This document shows positions 1-5,519 of a stretch of DNA of 5,529 nucleotides, one piece after another. The DNA is from Minisyncoccota bacterium (GTDB taxonomy: Bacteria; Patescibacteriota; Minisyncoccia; Moranbacterales; GCA-2747515). Each line of letters starts with the position of its first letter. Position 1 is the stretch's first letter. Made by a program: the position numbers and the translations under genes. The notes under the pieces were generated by a model. It worked only from the letters and a program-made list of their open reading frames with translations, was not told the DNA's origin and searched no databases. The stretch spans positions 1 to 5,529 of the forward strand of contig CALIRC010000084.1 of the NCBI GenBank assembly GCA_938044295.1, read 5' to 3'.

Positions 1-138
1 CCACAGATGCGCAGTGTGTCTAGACCCATAAGCTAGCTGTGGTAGGTGTCGCAGCCGCGAGAGTGTGCACTTGGGTGTTGGGTGGTTATTTGGAGATGGT
101 ATAAGTAACATCCACGAGAATCAAATAAAGGAGGACTG
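1..138. other. Non-coding left edge with a GC-rich segment
   Basis: The first 60 bases are about 58% GC, well above the genes. CCACAG (1-6) and CTGTGG (37-42) form an inverted repeat. All three plus-strand frames stop within 40 bases. On the minus strand an ATG at 27-29 opens a frame that runs off the edge, but nine codons cannot be judged. I see no tRNA, 5S, tmRNA, SRP or RNase P signature. GCACTTGGGTGT at 67-78 is the possible outer arm of repeat copy A. Confidence 0.4.
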
Positions 139-256
139 ACCTACGTGAGCATAAACAAGCTCTTAGGCAAAATCAAGGCTTTTCACGAGCCATGTAATCT
201 CCCTATGGTGAGCGAGAAACGTAGATTTTAACAACGAAGTACACCAAGTGCGTAAC
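139..256 (-). repeat. Intergenic imperfect-palindrome repeat, copy A
   Basis: Homologous to copy B in the same orientation. It keeps AATCAAGGCTTTT (171-183), CTATGG (203-208), AAACGTAGATT (217-227) and GTGCGTAA (248-255). The right end lies 5 bases after the GT-C transferase stop codon. The inner hairpin survives: CCAT (190-193) pairs with ATGG (205-208), and the flanking arms pair with a similar internal mismatch. The outer right arm (ACACCAAGTGC, 241-251) is well kept. The expected left arm near 139-152 starts with the same ACCTAC as copy B but has diverged. A better partner for the right arm, GCACTTGGGTGT, lies at 67-78, so the true left boundary is uncertain. Differences from copy B are mostly transitions plus small indels. 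Confidence 0.75.
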
Positions 257-261
257 GCCCA

Positions 262-1842
262 CTAATAAATCTGTTGCTCCGTGGTAAGGCGACCATCCCC
301 ACCATCCCCAGCATAAAAAATACGATAAACATCTGCAGCAGTATGGTTTGTTTCCACAGATTTAAAGGTAACACCCTCAGACATCAAATATTCGATATCA
401 GGTTCTACCTTATCCATCCCATGGAAAATAGTAATGTAACTATGATTATCGCGATAAATTTTCAGATATTCCAGAATCGTATCAGCGTCATACGTAAAAG
501 CGCGACAACGAGAATACCACGATATTTGCGGCTCAGCAGTCGTCCAGACAAAGCAAGGCGCACCATCAGCAGCGACAGAAATAGCTTCACCAGCAGCAAC
601 AATTGGCGTACGATAAGTCATTTGTCCAGCAAAAAGCGCATTTGCACGATAAAGATTCGCTTGTCCGGCCTGCAATCCATAACACAAGATACATACCAAA
701 AAGATCGCACCGAGCCCACGAAACAAAGAATCCAAAAACGTCTGCAGAAAAATGATACCCACGATAACAAAGAGAACCATAGGAAAAATAATATACCGCT
801 CCTCTGCATGTGTAAGCAATCCTGTAAAAAACAGTACAATAAAAGCAATACTCATGATCCAATAGACACCTACAAGATGATTGCGAGATGAAAAAAACGA
901 CTTCCCATATCGTGAGAAAAAGAGCACAAAAACGCTAAAAATACCCAGAAATGCAAGTGCACCAGGAACGACACCCGCCAAAAGAGATGGCATCCATTGA
1001 ATATAATCTACAAGCCCTTCACCAAGATACTCACGATTAGAGGCTTTACCAGCAAAACGCAAAATACCCAATGGATCGCGATCAAAGAGCCATAACGACT
1101 GTATAATATGCGGAAGTAAAAGGGCAAGAAACAAAACAATAGCCTTCAGAGATGGATTCAAAAAAAACACAGATTCTTTTTCTTTGCCCACACGATGTGG
1201 GTTGTAAAATCGCAAAAGAAAAAGAAAGGCCGTTAATCCAAAAATGATACACAAATGGAGCGCAACACCATATCGCACATAAAAAGCAAGCGCACCTAAA
1301 ATGACAGCACCATAAATTGAAGAATCACGTCCATCACTTAAATAGTGTCGCCACAATAACCACAATACACCAAAGAGGAGTCCGCTCGCAGCAAGGTCAT
1401 TTGCCAAAACCGGCGCATTCCGCATAAAAAGCATTGTACTGCCAAAAAGAATTGTGACAGTTAAACCGACAAAAACACTCGACAAACGTGAAGCAAGGAG
1501 AAAAAGAAAAACAAGGAAAAAAGTCGCAGAAAAAACGCCAAAAAGACGCATCGCATCCAGTGAAAAATTGCTGTGTACACCAAAAAAATAAGCAAAAAGA
1601 GGTACGCCAATAGGACGATAAATATAAAAACTATCCGCTGGAGAACCTTCCGACCATGAACGTGCTTTGAGCGCATAGACACTTTCATCCCAATCAAGTG
1701 ATTGAATTGTTTCAAACGAAGAAACAATAAAAAATCCACTCACAAAAATCACCACACTCAAGAAAAATGTCAACCAAAAAGACTGCCTCCTCGTCAAAGA
1801 GGTGGAATCTAAAAGAGTGTACGTGGTATTACTTTTTTGCAT
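262..1842 (-). CDS. GT-C fold membrane glycosyltransferase, GT39/ArnT/PMT_2-like
   Basis: A 526-residue polytopic membrane protein that probably transfers a sugar from a polyprenyl-phosphate donor to an acceptor on the outer face of the membrane. The first membrane segment is about residues 22-41. The loop after it carries D50-W-D52-E53, the acidic motif placed there in GT39/ArnT enzymes, followed by Y75-R76-P77 ahead of a second hydrophobic stretch. Further segments lie near 98-140, 150-166, 174-211, 232-252, 284-310, 324-342, 349-369 and 374-391. HAEERY (345-350) at the start of a late helix resembles the conserved 'ER(Y/F)' element of GT-C proteins. Residues about 410-526 form a soluble, probably extracytoplasmic tail. 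ATG lies 22 bases after the deacetylase stop, so the two are probably co-transcribed. No Shine-Dalgarno site is visible and the stop is TAG. Class assignment is fairly sure; donor and acceptor are unknown. Confidence 0.85.
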   Translation of the reverse strand: MQKSNTTYTLLDSTSLTRRQSFWLTFFLSVVIFVSGFFIVSSFETIQSLDWDESVYALKARSWSEGSPADSFYIYRPIGVPLFAYFFGVHSNFSLDAMRLFGVFSATFFLVFLFLLASRLSSVFVGLTVTILFGSTMLFMRNAPVLANDLAASGLLFGVLWLLWRHYLSDGRDSSIYGAVILGALAFYVRYGVALHLCIIFGLTAFLFLLRFYNPHRVGKEKESVFFLNPSLKAIVLFLALLLPHIIQSLWLFDRDPLGILRFAGKASNREYLGEGLVDYIQWMPSLLAGVVPGALAFLGIFSVFVLFFSRYGKSFFSSRNHLVGVYWIMSIAFIVLFFTGLLTHAEERYIIFPMVLFVIVGIIFLQTFLDSLFRGLGAIFLVCILCYGLQAGQANLYRANALFAGQMTYRTPIVAAGEAISVAADGAPCFVWTTAEPQISWYSRCRAFTYDADTILEYLKIYRDNHSYITIFHGMDKVEPDIEYLMSEGVTFKSVETNHTAADVYRIFYAGDGGDGRLTTEQQIY

Positions 1843-1864
1843 AATAAAATATAGTTAACACATC

Positions 1865-3508
1865 CTAAAAATCTGCTAAAGACTCCACAAAAAGATCTGA
1901 TATAAAGAGAGAAGCTGGTTCATCGCCTGAAGCTTCCAGAGCAACACCAATCGTACCATCAGTAGGAAGCTTTCGTTTCAATTGCTCTTCTGGAGGCATT
2001 TCATAATAAAGAGTATATCCACCAATCCGGCATGTAATCGTCCGATCAGTGACAGCAATGCCAATCGTCTGAAGCGAAGAAGAAAGAAGTTGATCGTATT
2101 CAACAGAAGTACCAGATAAACCAGAAATACCGCTACCTTCAATAGAAACACGCTTAGAATCAAAAGTGCATCGATATGGTTCATATGCACCACGATCATA
2201 CGCACTAAGTGTTACCGTACCATTCTGCGGCAGCGAAACGCTAAGAGAGGCATCATACTCTTGCCAATGCACACCACCGTCTAAAAACGCATAAGCGCGA
2301 TCAGATACAGTCGTTGTTTCCATAAAAATACCTCCGTCACCATAATACATCATTCCACTCGGAACAATCCAACCAACGAAATCACTCATTGTGGCAGAAA
2401 AAGGAAGCGACTTATCGAGTCCACCAGAAAGAACGCGCTCCACTTGCCGACCACTCCACTGCGGATTTACATCGATGCGATTAATCAAAAAAGCATCGTC
2501 AGATGGATAGTTTGATGTAAAGCCGTGCCCCACAAAAAGGCCAGAACGAGTCTGCACAAAGCCATAATCATGAACTGCGCGTGCTTCTTCCAAAACAATA
2601 TCGTCAGCCTCCTCAAAGTTGGAATTGGAATTACCATAATTACCGAAAGGAAACGCAATAGATGTGATTGTATTGCCAGTTAAACGCTTCATACTTTCAT
2701 CAGCAAGTAGCATATCTTCACGTACACGAAATCGAAATTCATCGTGAGTCTCTTGACGATTTTTTTCAGAGCTCCATAAAAGATTCGCAAAGAAAATTCC
2801 CTCTTCTGAGCCATCAGCATTCAATGGGAAAAACGAATGCGCATCCCACGAGTGCGATTCGATCTCCCAACGATCTGTAGAAATCATGTCTGTCAAATGC
2901 TCGCGGTTTAGGTAATACCGAGAAATAATCTCATTATCAATCGAATACTGTGGCAAAACAAACAGTACAGCACTATAACCAAAACGCTCCAAAAGAGGAT
3001 CAACTGGGTAGTAACTATCCTTTCGACCATCATCAAATGTGATCAGAAAAGATTTCTCAGGTACCGAAATCTCACCTGCCATAAAACGACGAAATTCCGC
3101 AAGAGTAATAGTGCGCCAACCGGCATCAAATAGTGTCTGCATGTGATCAAGAAATACGTCCTGAGAAAAATTGTACGAATCAGGCTGAGACATCACACCA
3201 TGGTACATCACTGTAGGCACACTACGTGCGATGCGATCTGATGAAGGTACAGATACCTGATCAGCTGGTAAAGCACCACGTGACTGCAAAAGCTTGTTTT
3301 CAAATCGCTCAGCATAATACGTAAAAAGCAAACCATAAGAACCATGCTCACGGGTAATGCCTCTATATGGGAAAAGAGCAAGAAAAATAAGCCCAAAAAA
3401 ACTTACAAGAAAAACATACTTCATTTTCTTACGAGAAAAATCAGTAACCGTCACTTTTGTACGCACTGGCTTGTGATCTTTTTTTATATTGTGTGATTTG
3501 GATTGCAT
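1865..3508 (-). CDS. Membrane-anchored polysaccharide deacetylase (NodB/CE4 domain) with C-terminal beta-sandwich-like domain
   Basis: A 547-residue protein with a basic cytoplasmic N-terminus (1-29), one membrane anchor (about 30-47), a linker, and a NodB homology domain (about 97-365). TFDDG (157-161) supplies the catalytic base D159 and metal ligand D160. H219 and H224 in HSWDAH complete the metal triad. Their i/i+5 spacing is that of PgaB/IcaB (poly-beta-1,6-GlcNAc deacetylases) rather than the commoner HxxxH. FPFG (286-289) corresponds to the FxYPxG motif, and INRIDV (342-347) lies where the late 'L.R..V' motif is expected. Residues about 375-547 are beta-rich and look like a LamG/concanavalin-type carbohydrate-binding domain; this is a fold guess from pattern only. 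The expected role is metal-dependent N-deacetylation of an exported hexosamine polymer outside the membrane. It is the first gene of a probable two-gene unit with the GT-C enzyme. The start is chosen as the ATG that gives a basic-then-hydrophobic anchor. The stop is TAG. Confidence 0.92.
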   Translation of the reverse strand: MQSKSHNIKKDHKPVRTKVTVTDFSRKKMKYVFLVSFFGLIFLALFPYRGITREHGSYGLLFTYYAERFENKLLQSRGALPADQVSVPSSDRIARSVPTVMYHGVMSQPDSYNFSQDVFLDHMQTLFDAGWRTITLAEFRRFMAGEISVPEKSFLITFDDGRKDSYYPVDPLLERFGYSAVLFVLPQYSIDNEIISRYYLNREHLTDMISTDRWEIESHSWDAHSFFPLNADGSEEGIFFANLLWSSEKNRQETHDEFRFRVREDMLLADESMKRLTGNTITSIAFPFGNYGNSNSNFEEADDIVLEEARAVHDYGFVQTRSGLFVGHGFTSNYPSDDAFLINRIDVNPQWSGRQVERVLSGGLDKSLPFSATMSDFVGWIVPSGMMYYGDGGIFMETTTVSDRAYAFLDGGVHWQEYDASLSVSLPQNGTVTLSAYDRGAYEPYRCTFDSKRVSIEGSGISGLSGTSVEYDQLLSSSLQTIGIAVTDRTITCRIGGYTLYYEMPPEEQLKRKLPTDGTIGVALEASGDEPASLFISDLFVESLADF

Positions 3509-3519
3509 GCAGTATATCT
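3509..3519 (-). promoter_or_regulatory. SD-less AT-rich start region of the deacetylase
   Basis: Minus strand AGATATACTGC lies directly before the ATG, with no purine-rich Shine-Dalgarno site in the preceding 25 bases. It closely resembles the 11 bases before the synthase start. TATACT looks like a -10 hexamer but ends only 2 bases before ATG, too near for a normal or leaderless start, so it more likely acts as an unstructured ribosome entry region. Confidence 0.3.
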
Positions 3520-3557
3520 AGGTCAATAAAATATGTACACCGTCTAAATAATCTTTC

Positions 3558-3587
3558 ACTATAAAGACACAATGTACATCAGGTCAG
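3558..3587 (-). promoter_or_regulatory. Candidate promoter for the deacetylase/GT-C transferase unit
   Basis: On the minus strand CTGACC (3587-3582, 4 of 6) is followed after 18 bases by TATAGT (3563-3558, 5 of 6). The start would lie near 3551, giving a 5' leader of about 43 bases to the deacetylase ATG. It sits downstream of repeat copy B, consistent with copy B closing the preceding transcript and a new unit starting here. The spacer contains the palindrome ATGTACAT (3572-3579). Confidence 0.35.
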
Positions 3588-3601
3588 CCAAATTTATAGT
3601 A

Positions 3602-3722
3602 TAGAACCTACACACGTGGTGTAATTTTAGGCAAATCAAGGCTTTTCGCGAACCACAGCCTAACTATGGCGAGTGAAAAACGTAGATTGTAACGACAAAG
3701 CACACCACGTGCGTAAGTTCTA
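3602..3722 (-). repeat. Intergenic imperfect-palindrome repeat, copy B (ERIC/MITE-like or structured 3'-UTR)
   Basis: An element of about 121 bp with 21 bp terminal inverted repeats: 3602-3622 matches the reverse complement of 3702-3722 at 19 of 21 positions, both arms containing CACGTGGTGT. The core also folds back: GCTTTTC..ACCA (3641-3655) pairs with TGGCGAGTGAAAAAC (3667-3681) apart from a small internal mismatch, leaving an apical loop of about 10 bases. It begins 12 bases after the synthase stop codon and shares about 85% identity over its alignable core with copy A, in the same orientation. No transposase, uridine run or obvious target-site duplication is visible. It could be a bacterial palindromic intergenic repeat, a 3'-end stabiliser/terminator, or a non-autonomous mobile element. 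Confidence 0.8.
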
Positions 3723-3734
3723 ATGTAATATAAA

Positions 3735-5189
3735 CTATCGCGTCCCCCACTTCGGATCTCTAATATTTATAATCGCCCACGGTAACTGCCAGATCAGCAA
3801 AATCGTATAGAAGAAGCTAAAAATAACACCGTAAAACCATTTATCATCTCGCGCATAAATATAATAATAAAATCCATAGACAAATGACATAAGTAAAAGA
3901 CCGCTCAAGTAATAATAAGGAAGGGCTCCATCATTATTAAGCGGATAAATAATCATCGCACGCACAACAACAATTGGCGCAACAAGTGGCAAAATCAAAC
4001 CAAGATAATGTGAAATCGCCATAATTGGATGACGCTTCCAAATAAACAGTGAAGCCTTGAGTGTTTCTCGAGTCCACGATTTTTTCCAGCGCATCTGCTG
4101 CGTAATAAACTGCTTTACATTGTCTGGCGCAAAAGTGTGCGAAATCGCATCTGGTGCAAATAACGCTTTTTTACCATCCTTGAGGACGATATTCGTAAGC
4201 GAACGATCATCACCATATGTACACTGCACGCCAAGAAACTTTTGACCAAGAAACTCTTTCATGCGTGGAAGGATATCACTACGGCGATAAGCGGCACAAC
4301 ACCCACTACAACACGTTACACTGCCAAAAATAGCTTCTGCAGATTTATACGCTTTAAATGCAACAAAATACCGTACCTCTTGCATTTTTGTGAGATAATT
4401 AGTATCAGCATTTGCAACATAAGCCTGACCAGCAACAGCACCTACATCAGGATCCACAAAGTACTTCACGAGATTACGCACAGTATCTTTTTGAACAAAA
4501 CTATCAGAATCAATAAAGGCCATGATTTCATTTTTGGAGCGAAAAACAGTCTCCGCCATGCCTTCACGCTTTCCACGATTGTCCTTCCAATCCACAATTT
4601 CCACATGAATACCATACTTTTCTTTTGCAATTTTTTTCCCAGATTTCATTTCTGCGAGCGTCTTATCAGTCGATCCATCATTTACAACAATTATGTCAAA
4701 CTTGTCACGTGGATAGTCTGACGCAGCAATACGCTCAATCGTCTCACGAATATTCTCTTCCTCATTTTTACACGGTATACCAAAACTCACCGTAGGTAAG
4801 TCTGCATCAGACTGTTCTTCTAAAACATTCGGCTTATAGAAATATGCAATCAAAAAACGACTCAAAACATAAATTGCTACAGCGAAACTGTAGATAAAGA
4901 AAAACCATTGATCACTACGAAAACTCTGAATATTTTCAACTTTAATGACTACGATCGCATATACGAGCACAGCAAAAAGCGATACAGTCAAAACTGTACG
5001 AAAAAGAGAATCCTTTTCCTGTGACGACGTATGAGATTTATCAGCAATACCAGAATCAATCGGCGCATGCACTACTTGTTGTGTAGAGGTGATGGATGCT
5101 GGTGTAACTTTGCTGTTCTTTTGTGCGTTATCAGTTTTATTCTTCTCTTCCTTTTTTTTCTCTAAGTGTTGTTTCTTTCGCTTCTCCAT
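3735..5189 (-). CDS. Processive family 2 glycosyltransferase, hyaluronan/chitin synthase (HAS/NodC)-like membrane synthase
   Basis: A 484-residue membrane synthase expected to polymerise a UDP-hexosamine into an extruded polysaccharide. Two N-terminal membrane segments (about 65-83 and 95-116) precede a cytoplasmic GT-A domain. Its motifs are VNDGSTD (169-175), the nucleotide-metal DSD (227-229), an SG...YRR acceptor element (295-303), GDDRSLTN (326-333) with the catalytic-base aspartate, and QQMRW (364-368). Membrane segments follow near 388-415, 423-445 and 452-475, and the protein ends in WGTR, like the WGTR(E) tail of chitin synthases. GDDRxLT rather than the TEDxD of PgaC/IcaA, together with KSWTRE after QxxRW, favours the HAS/NodC branch. 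The first 60 residues are a lysine/glutamate-rich then Ser/Thr/Gln-rich extension not usual for the family. The product could be chitin-like, hyaluronan-like or another hexosamine polymer. ATG follows an AT-rich stretch with no Shine-Dalgarno site. The stop is TAG. Confidence 0.93.
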   Translation of the reverse strand: MEKRKKQHLEKKKEEKNKTDNAQKNSKVTPASITSTQQVVHAPIDSGIADKSHTSSQEKDSLFRTVLTVSLFAVLVYAIVVIKVENIQSFRSDQWFFFIYSFAVAIYVLSRFLIAYFYKPNVLEEQSDADLPTVSFGIPCKNEEENIRETIERIAASDYPRDKFDIIVVNDGSTDKTLAEMKSGKKIAKEKYGIHVEIVDWKDNRGKREGMAETVFRSKNEIMAFIDSDSFVQKDTVRNLVKYFVDPDVGAVAGQAYVANADTNYLTKMQEVRYFVAFKAYKSAEAIFGSVTCCSGCCAAYRRSDILPRMKEFLGQKFLGVQCTYGDDRSLTNIVLKDGKKALFAPDAISHTFAPDNVKQFITQQMRWKKSWTRETLKASLFIWKRHPIMAISHYLGLILPLVAPIVVVRAMIIYPLNNDGALPYYYLSGLLLMSFVYGFYYYIYARDDKWFYGVIFSFFYTILLIWQLPWAIINIRDPKWGTR

Positions 5190-5200
5190 AAATTATATCT
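5190..5200 (-). promoter_or_regulatory. SD-less AT-rich start region of the synthase
   Basis: Minus strand AGATATAATTT lies directly before the ATG and shares AGATATA.T with the deacetylase start region. It includes the TAA stop of the tentative 62-codon ORF. TATAAT matches the -10 consensus but stands only 2 bases from ATG and has no -35 partner at 16-18 bases. Confidence 0.3.
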
Positions 5201-5381
5201 GTCGTATAACAAAAAAAGAGTGGTGTGCTGCTGCAAGATCTCGATGTACAGGAATGATTACAAATTTCAAGAACCTGGACAATGTGTCATAGACCGAAAA
5301 AACAGAGACCTCATTTAGCCCTGTTCGAATGAACATCTTTTGATTGTTCACCAACCGCACAAATTGTAACAAAGATTTCAT
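5193..5381 (-). CDS. Possible 62-residue hypothetical protein upstream of the synthase
   Basis: An ORF of 62 codons beginning MKSLLQF and ending in TAA 3 bases before the synthase ATG. I do not recognise a family. It has hydrophobic patches (for example FLKFVIIPV near residues 37-45) but no clear membrane span or signal peptide. In its favour, GC rises from roughly a quarter in the 150 bases upstream to about 38-40% inside the ORF, and the tight stop-start junction would allow translational coupling. Against it, there is no convincing ribosome-binding site, its length is within chance range in AT-rich DNA, and the same DNA contains TGAACA/TGTTCA inverted repeats that could make it a structured leader instead. 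Treat it as tentative. Confidence 0.3.
   Translation of the reverse strand: MKSLLQFVRLVNNQKMFIRTGLNEVSVFSVYDTLSRFLKFVIIPVHRDLAAAHHSFFVIRQI
5322..5350 (-). promoter_or_regulatory. Alternative hairpins or repeated TGAACA/TGTTCA half-sites
   Basis: Three related arms lie in a row: TGTTC (5322-5326), TGAACA (5330-5335) and TGTTCA (5345-5350). The middle arm can pair with either neighbour, giving a 5 bp stem with a 4-base middle or a perfect 6 bp stem with a 9-base loop. This could be a mutually exclusive RNA fold in the synthase leader or a protein-binding site. It lies inside the tentative small ORF. Confidence 0.25.
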
Positions 5382-5490
5382 AAAAAGTCTATTACCTATA
5401 ACATTACCTTAACTTTCATTTTGTTAAGCATAAAAAAATAATAAAATCATATCAGGATAAGCATGAAAACAACCAAAAACGCAACTATAC

Positions 5491-5519
5491 AAAATAGCAC
5501 AATTTTTAAGTTGTGTCAA
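5491..5519 (-). promoter_or_regulatory. Candidate sigma70-type promoter for the synthase unit
   Basis: On the minus strand a perfect TTGACA (5519-5514) is followed after exactly 17 bases by TATTTT (5496-5491; 4 of 6 consensus positions). It would start transcription near 5484, leaving a leader of about 290 bases before the synthase ATG, or about 100 before the tentative small ORF. The surrounding DNA is strongly AT-rich. This is the best promoter match seen in the window. Confidence 0.5.
5498..5515. promoter_or_regulatory. Dyad inside the promoter spacer, possible operator
   Basis: CACAA (5498-5502) and TTGTG (5511-5515) form a perfect inverted repeat around an 8-base centre, lying between the -10 and -35 hexamers of the candidate promoter and overlapping the edge of the -35. 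A repressor bound there would block RNA polymerase. The arms are short, so chance is possible. Confidence 0.3.

Noticed and set aside
1..29. Minus-strand ATG at 27-29 opening a frame to the left edge
   Set aside because: Only nine codons are visible, there is no ribosome-binding site and no family signal. It cannot be told from chance.
129..231. AGGAGG on the plus strand (129-134) followed by a GTG at 145 and a 28-codon frame ending in TAA
   Set aside because: The frame runs through the core of repeat copy A. Copy B has a one-base deletion and a different loop length that break the same frame, so it is not conserved as coding.
274..891. 205-codon plus-strand ORF
   Set aside because: It lies antisense to the clear GT-C transferase gene. 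Its protein is low-complexity, Arg/Lys/Thr/Ile/Ser-rich with no recognisable motif, and is best explained as a shadow.
139..3722. CRISPR array or composite transposon bounded by the two repeats
   Set aside because: There are only two copies 3.4 kb apart, in direct orientation, with no short spacers, no transposase between them and no clear target duplications.
3602..3722. Classical rho-independent terminator
   Set aside because: The hairpin is strong but long, and no uridine run follows it on the minus strand. A terminator or stabiliser role remains possible but not in the canonical form.
4242..4721. 159-codon plus-strand ORF
   Set aside because: It is antisense to the catalytic domain of the GT2 synthase, where all family motifs are intact on the minus strand.
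262..5189. Alternative genetic code (TGA read as glycine, as in Gracilibacteria/Absconditabacteria)
   Set aside because: The three long genes are intact and full-length with family motifs using GGN glycines and no in-frame TGA, so the standard code is sufficient. All three ending in TAG is a small-sample observation.
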